A stretch of 64,000 nt of DNA. Origin: Rhopalosiphum padi (taxonomy: Eukaryota > Arthropoda > Insecta > Hemiptera > Aphididae). Below the pieces are notes generated by a model. That model made no database searches, was not told the DNA's origin, and was given only the letters and a program-made list of their open reading frames with translations. Below are positions 37,536 to 50,084 of the stretch, piece after piece. Numbering within the stretch: position 1 is the stretch's first letter; every line of letters begins with the position of its first letter. The translations under genes and the position numbers were made by a program. The stretch is from the NCBI RefSeq assembly GCF_020882245.1, contig NC_083598.1, forward strand, positions 38,849,858-38,913,857, in the 5' to 3' direction.

Positions 37536-38299
37536 ATAATATATTTAGGTAAGTATATTATATTATATTTTAACAATCAACCTTGGTCTTATTTTCGGTG
37601 TAATACTGGCTAAAATTGTCATTAGTTTGTCGTTGAATAATTAAACTGTTCAAAAATAATTGTATGTAAAATATATACGAGGAGAAAATGTCCTTTTAGC
37701 AATTAATGTATTCTTTAATGAGAATCATTTGTCAAGTAAACATCACTATTCTTAAGTATATTTTTTTTCAATGTTCATATTTTGGTATGCGTGCATCAGT
37801 AGTTTGTTACAAACTTATACGGTACGTCAACAATTTTATTGTTCGAATTTTTCAAGTAAAGATAGCACTAAAAAAAAAATTACTGATTTTTTCGTTAATA
37901 GATAATTAGCTAAATTAATAAAAATACAATAGATAATAAAAAATATTTAACTATTTTAGACTTATTATCCTATGTTATTGCATGTAATTTATTTTATTTG
38001 AACTTTGTTATCAGAACTGATAAATTAAGTTGGACGAATAATAATTATTGGTCATTGAGTAGGTATACAGGAACTCTTGAAAAACTCACACGAACCTGAG
38101 TTCGTCTCGACTAATACGATTATTTCGTAGGTTTCTATATTATATTTTTATATTTACTTATTTATTTATTTATTTATTTTAGTTCCTTTCACAGAAATAT
38201 TGAGCAGTGAGCCTCACTGTAAAAAACGCGTATAGTGGCTCATATAATAAGCTCAATAACTATTATATTGACTGACAGTATTCAAAAAGTACACTAAAA
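37536..38299. other. AT-rich non-coding DNA
   Basis: A 67-codon plus-strand ORF (37706-37909) has no recognisable domain and ends in poly-Lys from an A run. A (TTTA)n tract lies at 38157-38180. Nothing else is supported. Confidence 0.5.
38157..38180. repeat. Microsatellite (TTTA)n
   Basis: About six tandem TTTA units. Confidence 0.9.
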
Positions 38300-38500
38300 T
38301 CCGTGCGTGTGTGTGACTCGTGTGAGTATATATAAATATTCGCAAGGTCGAGGCCGACGCCGCGCCGTCGAGTTTTTTTTCCCGTTGCGTTTTCGTCGGA
38401 AATTAAATAGGCACAATATATTCGCGGCCAAGATCAAGGTCTACGCGCCGGTTAAACGCCATTTGCATTTTTACGACTATATACAACGTCCTGGCCTCGT
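38300..38500. other. Small GC/CpG-rich island
   Basis: CpG-dense sequence (GAGGCCGACGCCGCGCCGTCG near 38350) lies between AT-rich blocks. Both strands are open for some distance; an 82-codon plus-strand frame begins at GTG and includes KIKVYAPVKRHLHFYDYIQR, but no ATG precedes it. It might be an exon or a CpG-retaining regulatory patch; neither is shown. Confidence 0.3.
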
Positions 38501-40155
38501 TGGCACGCGCGTCATATATAATTATTATAATATAATATTATTACAACGAAAATAATTGAAAAATTAAATAATAACAATAATAATGTTTTGTTTTTGCGAA
38601 ACGAACGACACATTTGGACTTAACCATAGGGTTGAACTTTTTGGTAACCAACGAAACGCACAGTGTGAAAACGGATGACGGTTTGTGCTATCATGTTATT
38701 AGAAATATCATTAACAATCGTGTAATAAATTATCATACAAAAATACAAAATTACAGAAATACTACGATTATCACCGCCCGACCGTTATATATCGTTCGTA
38801 TCAAACATTCATGCCCACATCACGATTACCTAGTCAAATTTAATAAAAATTGAAATACATTGTGGGTACTCGAACGTAGTTTTTTTCAACTTTGAAGCAA
38901 GTTATCTAACCTAACCTGATTTTATATTAAAATATCAAATAAACCTACTCAAGGCACAAAATAATAATGATACTACTTCCTTTAAATTTGATAATATGTC
39001 AATTCAGTGTAATATTAAAAATAACAAAGTTAAATGGATAATATTCTGAACGTGAAATTTGGTATGTTATGCGTTATAAGACGGCGGCAGCAGTACAACA
39101 CATGTGGTGATAAAACCACACCTAATATTAATTATTATAAACAAATATGTGTTGTTGTGAAGTTTTTATTAATTATAAAAAAATAACAATTATTATTATA
39201 TTGCATTTACACATTACACGACTATAATATTGTTGTATTAAATTATATTAAATTATTAATACCATTCACGTCTTACGGGTTTACAGTTGAGTTGACCTTG
39301 TCGATTCGACATAGTATTTATTCATTATTGTTATTATTAATATTATGTATTAATATACATTATACAAATTGCGTTTAATAGATTTATTTCGTTAATTCAA
39401 TAATATTTTCTGTGCGGACGCTGAATGCGAATTGCATGTAACACCTATCGATTGTACGTCTTATGCGATTATATTGTCTGATTTAAGAAAAAAAATTCCA
39501 AAGAAATGAAATACTCAAATAATATAAAATAAGTACCTATACGCCTAATAGTAAAATAGAACAAGACGAATATGCGGCACAGTATAACATAATATCATAT
39601 ATTGTACACGTGTATGGGTGTACACGCAATGGACGTATTTTCAACGAGTACAATATTCTTTCCCAGAAAATCCTTTTTTCCAGACTCCAGACATGGTAAC
39701 ATAATATCGCACGAATACCCCCGGATTGTTCGTTAAAATCATATGTGACGACTAGATCGCAGCTGGTCGGTTGCCGGTTCGAGGGTATACAAGGCCAGAT
39801 CGTAATATATTGTCGTTCTGTTCGTCAACAATAAACGATAAGATTTGCATGTGAACTGCACATATTTAAAACAACAGCAGACAGCAATATTACAACGTCC
39901 ATACTACATACTAAAAAAATACACATTTTCTTCTGTTTCATCATATATTATTATATAATGTATTCTCCGAACACGCGATAACAATAATATAATACATATA
40001 TAGATACACATTACACATACACACACACGTTCGACATACGTATAGGCATCGCGCGTGTGCACATACTTATCATATTATATTATCGTAAAATAGTAAAATT
40101 TCCAAATCAAACAATGTGCGATAGGTGCGTTTCGTTGATTAACGTTTCGTTTTCG
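38501..40155. other. AT-rich non-coding DNA
   Basis: A 79-codon plus-strand frame (38614-38853) starts at TTG and lacks a usable ATG. TGTGGT-GATAAA-ACCACA near 39102 is a small perfect stem. No gene is called. Confidence 0.5.
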
Positions 40156-40181
40156 CCAAGGTGGATATATATCCACCTTGG
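40156..40181. repeat. Perfect 26-bp palindrome with no spacer
   Basis: CCAAGGTGGATAT is followed immediately by its exact reverse complement. TTTTCG occurs directly on both sides in the same orientation. The high-complexity CCAAGGTGG arms make chance symmetry unlikely compared with the AT-only palindromes elsewhere. Confidence 0.92.
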
Positions 40182-40979
40182 TTTTCGCAAAATAATCGAA
40201 AAACAAACGTTTTCAAAAGCATTTATTATAAAATACTAAAATATCAGATGATAAAAAATATTATAAGTAAATTAAAGTAATAACTAATGAATAATGAATA
40301 ATAGGGTCGTAAATATTAAACTATTATAACTTTATAAGTATCTTACCTATGATAAGAATTTTTCGTTTGTATAGGACTTGTGATGTTTAAAGAGAGAATG
40401 GCCACTTAATGTTTCTACAGAATTCACTAATAAGTAGGTACCTATTAGTTTTTAATCGTTTCTCATCCTCAGTTCTGATAATGTATACATTTTAGGTAGT
40501 AGATAGATTGGTTTTTGGGTTATTAACTATTATAAATTACTTATTAACGTAAAATTACAAGCACCAGAAGTCAGAGCTAAAAACACTCAAATGTTCAATA
40601 ATAAATAATATTATTTATATTGTATAATGTATTAATGTATAATGTATATAATGGTGATATGCCGGTAATACACTAGAAATTATTAGTATAAATAAACTAT
40701 AAAGAATTGTAAATTTCAAAAAGTATAATGCTCTTTCCAAAATATATTTTACAAATTAAACGTTATCGTGCACGTTTACTTTTATCCAAGTTGACGCAAT
40801 GATTAACACGCTCGAGTCCTCTAAATTTAGCGTGTATGGGTACCTCGGATGTGTACCGAAAACGACGATGCGAAGGTTTCCGGTCTATTCTCAAACATAT
40901 ACATTCGTCACTCACCAACACTTATGACAAAAATTCGGTATTACTATTATTATTATTATTAGTATTAGGATGTACATGT
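40182..40979. other. AT-rich spacer
   Basis: No gene is visible. A short (ATT)n run lies near 40942-40960. Confidence 0.55.
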
Positions 40980-42700
40980 ATGATGTGATCTACGTATATT
41001 GTATTATATATGTATCACGCGTATGTCCGTGTAGTACGACTAGTACGCTTAAATAGTGCGATAAACACGTGAAGCAAACACCGTAGACCGAACGACCGTT
41101 TTGCCAAAAACGTTTTACAACTACGTTTTGGCGTAGATACCTATATTTATGTCCAAGTGTGAATATTATGTTGTATCTCTTATTAGTCATTATATTATAT
41201 TAAATTATGTCGTTGCTCGTTTCAAGGGCGCCTTAAAAATAAACGCTATTTCGTCACGAAGTAAGTAATGATTACAGTTAGAATTAAACTTCATTGAACA
41301 ATTACGTATATGTGGTATAACGTATAGAGACAAGAAACATAGACATCCAATTAAATGCGTGCATAATGCAAACATTTGTGTAAACAATTCGGATATCGTA
41401 AATTTATTCGACCCTTATAATAGTATATAGTCCGGATTATACTCGAATACTTATAAGACCCGACACTATAGCGTCCGGCTTAGACAAATTTCCTTTCTTC
41501 GTCGCTGAAATATTTTTAATTAAATAAGTTCAAGTACAGTCGTAAGCACTGCGCGTATAGTCGTTTGAGTCGGACAATTAATTGGAGGTCGCCGGTCACG
41601 CAAGAGTTTCATTTGAATTCCTTCAATCCATATAATGTCGAGAATACAGAACGTATACAAATGTGCATGCCACCTGGCCACGAATATAGCTATTGCAGTA
41701 TAGTATTGTGGGCGTTTAAATGTATAATATAACGCCATCATTATAATATTATATTACATTTTTATTTTCATATTTTTTGTCCACCGACGAAGGTCAAAGG
41801 TCAATGAGTTTGTACAGAAATAATTGAATTTAAACGGAAGCATAATTATTATAATGGCGTGTCGTAGATTCGTAGGTATAATAATACAATACAATTCATG
41901 TGGTAATCTATTTAATACATAGGTTCCTACTGGGTTTGACTGACCGATTGTGGTCATCCGCTGCTGGTGTCTATCGGAACAAGATATTTAGTACGACGTT
42001 GATAGTTTTTTTTTTTAATCTTCGATAAAAACCTGACCTTGTAAGTTTTAAGTGTCCACATTTTTCATCCGGCCGTGCATATATCCCTCTACACACACAA
42101 ACATTATACATGTATATAAGACCTCCGGGTGTATAACGTATACACACATATGTATATACCTGACTTGTATATTTATGTACACGACCGTTTCGGGGCGCAA
42201 ACTATGCCCAGAGCTGGAAGTCTACTTTCTACGTCCTTCGATCGATGTAATATAATATATTATTATATTCCAGTGTGATTTGTGTAGTGCGCATATATCG
42301 TATGGCTCCGTAGCATCTTCGACGGATTTTGGTTTCTTTTTATCGATCACGCATTATAATATTATATTTTGTCCAACACACGAGTTACATGCGTGCGTGT
42401 GACATGTGATTTTTTTTTTCGAGATCATAAATAATTATAATGAACGAATCACCTTTTCAGCGATGACGTATACATAAAGGATTTTAATTGCATTTTTGTC
42501 ATTAGGTCGGAAGCAAAAGTAGGGCGATTCGTTAACAGCAGCGACGCGCGACGGTCCGCCGTCTGACCCCTCATCGTGGACGAGCGCAGTCGTCGTACAT
42601 TTGGATTTGCACGAGTCCGAATGCTTATCGCATTTGAGTTTCCGCAGGGCGCATAAAATGCCATTTAATAGCTCAACAAAATGTTGTTTGCGAGTCATCT
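40980..42700. other. Moderately GC-richer block with minus-strand ORFs and a DR1 element
   Basis: Four ATG- or TTG-initiated minus-strand open stretches follow one another (41957-41754, 41741-41520, 41387-41205, 41190-40990); the first three share a frame. They include cysteine and aromatic residues in ordinary proportions, but no domain is recognised and stops separate them. At 42435-42698 an 87-codon minus-strand ORF and at least two other frames are open across a GC-rich patch, so openness alone is not evidence of coding. A perfect DR1 site lies at 41791. Confidence 0.3.
41791..41803 (+). promoter_or_regulatory. DR1 nuclear-receptor element AGGTCA-A-AGGTCA
   Basis: Two perfect AGGTCA half-sites are separated by one base. 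DR1 is the preferred arrangement of HNF4 homodimers and of RXR/USP heterodimers. The site sits in a CpG-richer block, which fits a regulatory element, but binding is inferred. Confidence 0.45.
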
Positions 42701-42879
42701 ATAATGCGTTGTAGTCAGATTTGTATTAGATATGTGATGTACAGAAGACTTGCATAATCGGTTTATTTTTATTGCCACGCGTGCGTTGTCGTGCTTTTTG
42801 TATTGTAGTTTTGTAGAGGAAACAAATGAAATATTGACATGTGCAATATACGTTCTTACTTATATATTAGATGAATAAA

Positions 42880-42880
42880 G

Positions 42881-42909
<29 letters not shown>
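42880..42909. repeat. Microsatellite (TA)n
   Basis: About 15 uninterrupted TA units. The minus-strand ORFs that cross it owe their Ile/Tyr runs to this repeat. Confidence 0.92.
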
Positions 42910-42917
<8 letters not shown>

Positions 42918-44099
42918 ATATAACAGCTGACGACCCTCCTAATGTGGTGAATAATAATAATAAAATTATAGTATTTAAATATCGTAAACAGATATTGTGC
43001 AATTTGCGCGTGTGCACCATCATTGTTGTATACAAAAAATAAATATCGAAATGTATATGTGTGCATAATAATATTATATCTGTAGAAAGCATTTTGTTAC
43101 TTTGTTATAGTGCGATGTTCGAATATTTTGAACACAACCGGAGATTACACGGTTCGATTATTTTTGACGCCTAAGAACATTATATTATACTGATTATGCT
43201 TTTTTATGCCTGTATAGTTTAAATAGAATATTTTTTAAAAACGTCAATTTGGTGTCAAGTTTAGGTTTATACGTTTAACGTTACATATTATCGACTGTTG
43301 ATTTCGTTTGATTTTTATATTTTTGATTAGTCTTCGACGGTGTCTGCCGCGTTTATAACACAGTGATCACTCGGGTCCTCGTTGTTACGAGAGTAAAAAT
43401 AATATCGGGCGAGAGAGAAAGTGTATATAGCTCAATGGCGCAGCAATGTACAATATTTGATTCTTAAAAAAGTAAAATGAAAGTTCACGTTTGAAAAAAA
43501 AAATAAAAATAAAGAATCAACGAGGTCAATCAAATAAGTCGATCCCAAATATCGTTCTATGGTATAATATAAAATCGCTAGCTTTCTACGGTACGTACAC
43601 CTAAACATTATTTATGTTATATATGTTTCGATGTTTACAATACGTTTTTTTCGACATAAATATTGTATTATAATATTATTATGGTCTTCGAATTTATAAT
43701 AATAACTAATAAAACGCTAATGTACGTGTAAAATACATGTACACAATATACATATATATATATATATACATTATAGATGATACGGAAAATGAAAGTCAGA
43801 CGTAGTTTGAGTGCGCGTGCCGGTTCGATCTCCGAAAAGACATTAATATTCATCAAGCGCAAACAATAGTTTAATAGGTATACACATATTATACTATACG
43901 CACACAGTTTGATTAATAGAGTAGAATTTTCGAACCGGTTTATAGAGACGGTCCTTTGTTTCTCCGTTTTCTTTTCGACAAGGTCTCGTGGAGTGACCGA
44001 TTGTCGTTTGATTTTCACACGCGTACCAATGTACCATACGATATACGTATTTTATTAGGACCAAAAATAATAGTTACCTATCAAAGTTTTTTTTATCGA
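42910..44099. other. Non-coding DNA of intermediate composition
   Basis: CpG is more frequent than in the AT-rich blocks, but no gene is supported. A 116-codon minus-strand ORF (43668-44018) shifts from KIKRQSVTPRDLVEKKTEKQ to a TA-repeat-derived Tyr/Ile tail and has no domain, so it is not called. Confidence 0.45.
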
Positions 44100-44686
44100 A
44101 AATCATCGTTTCACTAGGGACGGCGCACTCTTCCCCTCGGGTCAAAGCTTCAGTGACCGCGCGTAATATATAATACAACGTATACATCATTGCGTAACCG
44201 CAAACGCGGTAGATATACGAGCTATGTGTCGTAGCTGCCGGTATCCGTAATAATATAATATCGTGTACTTACACTTATATAGGCCAGTCGTCACAAGGTT
44301 TATATTATAATAAAATTCCACCGGATCCACGGTTGATCGCGCGCGCCGGTTACATTATGCGCGCGATGCAGCCATGTAGACGCGTCACGTTTAAAAACCC
44401 GCGGAAAAAGAACAATATACATATATAGTACAACAGATATCGTAAAATATCATATTCGAAACAAAGAAAGAAAACGTACGAGGTAGGATGTCGCAGCAGT
44501 GAAATAAGAAGATCTGGACGAGCTGCAGGAGAGGCGGTCGTCCTTGCACCACCGCGCCTATATACGGATTATGTACCTATAAATATATATATATATGTAT
44601 ATGAATACAATGTTATTGTAACGACCAACGTCCAGAGCGGTACATGTATAATATATTTATCATAATTCATAATATATATATATATA

Positions 44687-44715
44687 CGTGTGTGTGTGTG
44701 TGTGTGTGTGTGTGT
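44687..44715. repeat. Microsatellite (GT)n
   Basis: About 14 GT units immediately follow a short TA run. Confidence 0.93.
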
Positions 44716-45647
44716 TCAGCAGCGTGATCAGTACACGACCTGCAGCATCGACTCTCGCACGTGAAGAACGGTGCGGGGCGAGAGAAAAAACATATTTAAA
44801 TTTTAAACAACTTTCGTCTTCGTTTGGATTGCCCGCGCGTACTCGTGTTCTATCGTAAATAATATATTTATTGTGGTGGTCATCGTCTGTGCGTATAGTG
44901 TGTATATTCTGCAATAATATGGGTTATACGGCCCTCGCGGGTGTACGCTCTGCAAATGCGACCGTATACACACACAATACCGTGTTATACACACGTGCGG
45001 CGCGAGAGTTCGTGAAAAACGGAAAATTATAATAACGAAAAAAATATTTATGCATCACACGGGTATATGTATAATAATATAATATATACCTAATACGCGC
45101 GACCTCGTTTTCACCCGCCGCCAGTTTATATACCTTTCCCCTTTCTCCCAACGTCTGCAGCAGCGGCAGCGGCGATGTGTACATATTGTATTATTGTACA
45201 CGCGTCGTATATACTACTATATATACATTCATATAGCAGCAGAGCGGGCCCCGCCACGCGTTTCGCCCACGACACCTAAATACGAGATAAATACGCGCGT
45301 ACGGCGTGTGACTTTTTATCCGTCTTCGGGACGGCCGGTAAGGTTCAACGGGGGCGTCGAGAAAGTATTTTCGAGATCGTCCGCGGAGATCGTTTCTTTT
45401 ACAATATAATATACCTATACCTAACCTACCTACATAATATGCACGCACACATTTACCTACATAATAATATATTAATATACGTCGCTGTGTGTGTATGGGC
45501 GCCCTTATGCATTGTGTACATTTATATATGTATCGCATCACGTATTATACCCATTTATATTATAATAGGTATATTCCTTTTCTCTACTCGCATATCCGTT
45601 TTTTTCTCGTCCGACCCGAATATTATGCTAAATATTCGTACGGGTAT

Positions 45648-45667
45648 CCGCCACCGCCGCCGCCGCC
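45648..45667. repeat. Trinucleotide repeat (CCG)n, imperfect
   Basis: Six CCG-type units with one CCA interruption lie at the right end of the CpG-rich island. Confidence 0.85.
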
Positions 45668-45884
45668 CATCCGGTACGAATTTAGTCCCGATCGTTGAAA
45701 TAATTATATTAAATCGAGTATATATTATAACGGTATGTCGCCGTGTCGGCGTCTGCAGGTTCTAATATTTACAATAGTATATATAATAATATGAATTGTA
45801 TGGAACGACCAGTGTGATGTTAGCTATAAGTTTCGATGCAACGCTGACTATGTGGCGTATTGTAGCATTACCCTGACCCAACGC

Positions 45885-46121
45885 ATGTCTGCCATTTATT
45901 TTCGTCCTTTATTGGAGACGACGTCGACATTCTCAGTCGTTCAGATGTATTTTAGAAAAAATAGCGAGAAAAAAGCTGGAATATTTGAAAAAAGATGCGG
46001 AGCTCGCTCCCCCTCTTCAACTACGATTTGTGCTAATTTAAACAGAATCGGGTTCACGCGTTTATTTTTAATAAAACCACTAAATAATGCGAAATATTTG
46101 TATCATTGTCATGACTCGTGA
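45885..46121 (+). other. 78-codon ORF, weak candidate
   Basis: ATG at 45885 to TGA at 46121, just outside the CpG-rich island. The peptide includes FRKNSEKKAGIFEKRCGARS and balanced composition, but no domain, signal peptide or splice context supports it. It could be a first exon or chance. Confidence 0.2.
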
Positions 46122-48360
46122 CTCATGAGGAATGAGAATAGGCTTTGCAGCACACGTTCAATATACTATATTATAGATACGAATGTACCTATATAGTACA
46201 AGATCTGGTAAAGCAGACGTCTTTCCAATAATACTATACTATTTAATATTATCGTTTTAAACACGAGGCAACCGGAGCTGTTTTATTTTTGAACCATACT
46301 GTGCTATTAATTAATTTTCACGAATGATTTAGTAGTTATTCAATCGTTTAAAAACATGTTTTGTTTATTATGCGTGCTCGTTTAGTATATCGCGCCATCA
46401 GGGTTCGTTACACCATAAAACAATACAAACTTATTATTATTAATTAAAAAGTTGTAAATTATTACCTGCTATATGTTTTTATTAGAATAAAACATTATTG
46501 GCGGGATCATTTTCCACAAAATTGAAATGCCGTTTTCCTTAACTTTTAATCCCCCCCCCCCCCCGAAAAAGAAATGTACTTTTCATTTTTTTTTAACTAG
46601 AATCGTATATAATATATATCCTACTCCAAATATTATAATCATATAGGTATATGTATTAATATTTCAATTCTTTAAATTGTTTTTTTTATATATAAAATGA
46701 TAACACAAATTATTTAATTTGTATTCTTATGTATACGTATTACGTAATATATAATATAACACTCATAATATTAATAATAAATTGATAATTAAAATATTGA
46801 CGATAATTTATTATTTATTTATTTATCTGATAATTATAGAAATGTCGAGGAGCATTGATTACATAAGTTAACAAAAATAATAATAAAAAAAGTAAATGTG
46901 GCAGATAAGTGAAGTGTCATAAAACTCGGGTTTGGTTAACCCGGCATAACATTTTTTATAGTGTCTAGCCAAGATATAGAAAATAAGGATCGTTTTTATG
47001 TCGGATGAGAAAAAACATGGGTCAGAGGTTGGTTATTGTTTATTTAACAATAAATTATTATAGTTTAGAGTTCTAAATTATTATAAATTTAATATTTTAC
47101 CATATTTATTATAATGATTTTTAACTTTAATTAATTTCATATTTCATGTTTAGTGTTTACCTACATGTATATAGAAATATAGAATAAATATTTAGAGCAG
47201 TATTCTTGGCCAGAAAACGATAGGTTTTTAATTATTAAGGGATAAATATTTCTTATTTTGATCACTATATCTATGATATTTTTTGGAAGAAAATTGCTAT
47301 GGCTAACATTATAATTATTTTGTATCCGTCCAGGCAACATATTATTTTAAACAATATGTATAAATGTATTATTAACAATTTATATTATACTCAATCATAA
47401 ACCGAAGAATTGGTATCATTGGTATATATTTAATCTCTTCTGTCTCTTAAGTAATATACATATTATGCCTGCAGTATATAATATAGCGCAGTATATATTA
47501 TGTAACAAAACAGATATAAATTTAAATAATATGTATACATGATTTAAATTATAAGCTATAAAATATAGAAATTGAATTAATTTTTTATTATTTAACTTAT
47601 TTACTTAAAATTGTATTATATTTGCCCTTAAGCTGACTATAATACACACCGAGTTTTTGGCTTCGTAAATGATATACAATTACATATAAAATTATGTTAT
47701 TAACGCGGTGTTTTCATCACCTTTATCGCTCATCGCAATTTAATTATCATGTTATTTTCAAGTTATCGTCGGATCAATAAATACGAGAGTATTATACATT
47801 TTGTCTCTTCCACGAAAGAAAAGTTAAAATGTATTTCAAAGAATTTAGTTTGACAGCGCTAATAAACGATTAATCCTACACGTAAATACAAATATTATAT
47901 ACATTCCTTGTTAGTATGATGTTTTACCATCAAAGTAGCATTGAATATTTTTTATTAAATGCTTATCGGAATGATAAACAAGAATAACAACACTATGTTT
48001 TCCCAACTAGGGGATACCAATTATATAATATAGCTTATAGAGTTATGCAGTATAGACAGTATAGTGTTTAGAATATGCACTGCTCTCGAAACAATGTTAT
48101 GAACATTATACAAACACTGTATATATCAAATATCATAGTTAAATAGTTCAGTGTACTTTTACTTCATAGATATTTTACTAGCGAGTATTATCAGACAGAG
48201 TTTTTACAATTATTTTTTTATAACATTATCACTGGGTATCATAAAGAAGCAGTAATTTAATACTCATTTTAAACGGGTTTAAGTAACTTCAAAACAGTTT
48301 TAAAACCGCCATTTGAACGTTACGCGTGGTCTACTGAAAATAAAAATGAAGTACAATGAC
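46122..48360. other. AT-rich non-coding DNA
   Basis: A run of about 14 C at 46551-46564 is the only unusual element. No gene, paired termini or motif cluster was seen. Confidence 0.55.
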
Positions 48361-48369
48361 TGACCTTGA
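48361..48369 (-). promoter_or_regulatory. Extended nuclear-receptor half-site TCAAGGTCA
   Basis: Exact FTZ-F1/ERR-type consensus on the minus strand in otherwise AT-rich sequence. Occupancy is unknown. Confidence 0.35.
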
Positions 48370-49800
48370 ACTGCTTCGTTTGTTTTTTCATTGGACAAAT
48401 GAAATAATTCCGACGTTCTGTAAAAAAAATGTAGATAACAAATAAAATGTATACACATATTTAAATTGAATTAACAATAAAAATAAATTGTACGTTTTAT
48501 GTCAAACAACTACCAATTTCATAAATTATATGATCAAAAAACACGATTCCGATAAAATCGGATATATAGTCAAATCGATTCTCCATCTTACATTGCAGTT
48601 GTGTACAAGTAAAAATTGTGTTGATTTATGTTAATCACGATAAAGTAAATTTATTCTGTATTAATTTAATTATTCAAAAACAGTTTATCTCTTATCTTAT
48701 CAATTTTTTTGCAAACCACCAATATTTTTGTGAGTGAGAAAGAATATATTTTGACGGAAAAATTATTTGGTTAGTCATGTATAATTTATTTTTAGTTGAT
48801 AGGTACTAATATAACATTATAATAAAAAAATGATATGGACTACACGTACTTAATATATTATATCAATGATATATGTCATTATCAGTTAGTGGTGTATAAA
48901 ACAATAACAGCGTGCATTGGATATACTATATTATTCAAGTGTCCTATAGGTATTTTGATCAATTTATACAAGAAATAAAAATCAAAATAATTTGACGGAG
49001 GAAAAAAAAATCTCGGACGTCAATTAAATAAAAAACCCGTCATTCTTACTATATTCGGCGTAGCGATGTTTTCGATTCATCTGAAGAACCACTCATTAAT
49101 TCGATTTATTCATTATTCTCCCACCCATTTGGTTTCTATTTCAAAATAATAAGACCCACTTTTGAGTTTAATCATTCAATGTATGGGACGAGTAGCTCTC
49201 TCAAATTATATTTTACTTTTGCGACGAACGCGTGAGACGAAATTCCGTGAACTCGTTTGGCAAAAAGGCACGTGCGTGACTACTGACGTAATGATGTGAC
49301 ACTAACTGCACTTGCGACTAGCAACTTTGATCAATCGTAGAGATTTCTGAGGCCCTATTCGAACTTGGTTGTTTTACAATAATAGCACCACCGTTGAATG
49401 CATAATAACAGTAATATATCACCATTCACTACGGAACGAAACTTTCTCTTGTCCTACGACACGAGTGAATTTAACATATTAACTATTAAGCTACAGCATG
49501 TCAACATGTAATTGTGACAATTATTTATAAATGGATTACCAATTCGATTTATACAGATATATACTACACTACTATTTTACTCACCCTACACACATGAAAC
49601 ACGGTGGAGAGTGGAGATATAATATGTGTGTAGTATAAAGGTTAGATTTTAATAAAAACTTCAAACAGAAATAAACCATTTTTCGGTATCATAATTATTA
49701 TTGCCTGCAATCTGTTAAAATATGAAATATGAATGCAGTTGTCTACTGCAGCTTCCGTGAAATGATAAGCGCGCTTCGTAGACGGTTGCGATAAACCAAC
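48370..49800. other. Non-coding DNA, more complex toward the right
   Basis: The left part is AT-rich. From about 49200 to 49800 CG dinucleotides are commoner and the sequence leads into promoter-like motifs. No ORF of note is present. Confidence 0.5.
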
Positions 49801-49821
49801 GAGAGAATCTCCCGCCGAAAT

Positions 49822-49853
49822 ATGCGCATACCGGAAGTCGTGTACAGCCAGTT
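49822..49853 (+). promoter_or_regulatory. Candidate core promoter: NRF1-like, ETS-like and initiator motifs
   Basis: ATGCGCAT (49822-49829, half of an NRF1 palindrome) is followed one base later by CCGGAAGT (49831-49838, the ETS/GABP consensus), and 10 bp further by CCAGTT (49848-49853), close to the arthropod initiator TCAGTT. This arrangement is common in TATA-less housekeeping promoters and can work in either direction. Confidence 0.4.
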
Positions 49854-49880
49854 ATTATTATACTAAATAAAGGACGTAAA

Positions 49881-50010
49881 ATGTGTATGAAAAAACCGTT
49901 ATCGTGGGGTTCAAACTCGCAGCTGTTAAAACAAAAACACCAATTTCAAAACCGTCACTGCAACCGACTATATTATTTTATTATATTAAAATGCGTATTA
50001 TACGTTAAGG
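49881..50010 (+). CDS. Candidate first coding exon
   Basis: ATG at 49881, about 30 bp after the initiator-like motif, opens a frame beginning MCMKKPLSWGSNSQLLKQKH. A donor-like AAGG|GTAAGG is at 50010/50011, giving a 130-bp exon in phase 1; unspliced, the frame runs 67 codons to TAA at 50084. The amino-terminal part has balanced composition. No domain is recognised and no downstream exon is identified, so the call rests on promoter motif, start and donor order. Confidence 0.3.
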
Positions 50011-50084
50011 GTAAGGTGGTACATTGGCGACACTCGTACCTATGTATACCTAATATACGAAAAATAATCGATAGGTACTTATAA

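Larger units (their letters stand above)
44100..45770. promoter_or_regulatory. Largest GC/CpG-rich island, possible promoter region
   Basis: About 1.7 kb with dense CG dinucleotides (GCGCGCGCCGG near 44340, GCCACGCG near 45254, a CCG run at 45648-45667). On the minus strand TATATAAA (45125-45132) is a good TATA box, and just upstream an ATG at 45184 opens MYTSPLPLLQTLGERGK. Many mutually overlapping ORFs on both strands reflect high GC rather than coding. It resembles an unmethylated promoter-type island; direction and target are unknown. Confidence 0.35.

Noticed and set aside
42435..42698. 87-codon minus-strand ORF with Lys/Cys/Ser-rich centre
   Set aside because: At least three frames on both strands are open through the same GC-rich patch, so openness is explained by composition.
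43805..43835. GGTTCGATCTC, resembling a tRNA B box
   Set aside because: No A box at the right distance upstream and no cloverleaf could be drawn.
44500..44560. Possible minus-strand 43-bp exon between an acceptor-like and a GTACGT donor-like site
   Set aside because: Both strands are open, the exon is very small and no adjoining exon supports it.
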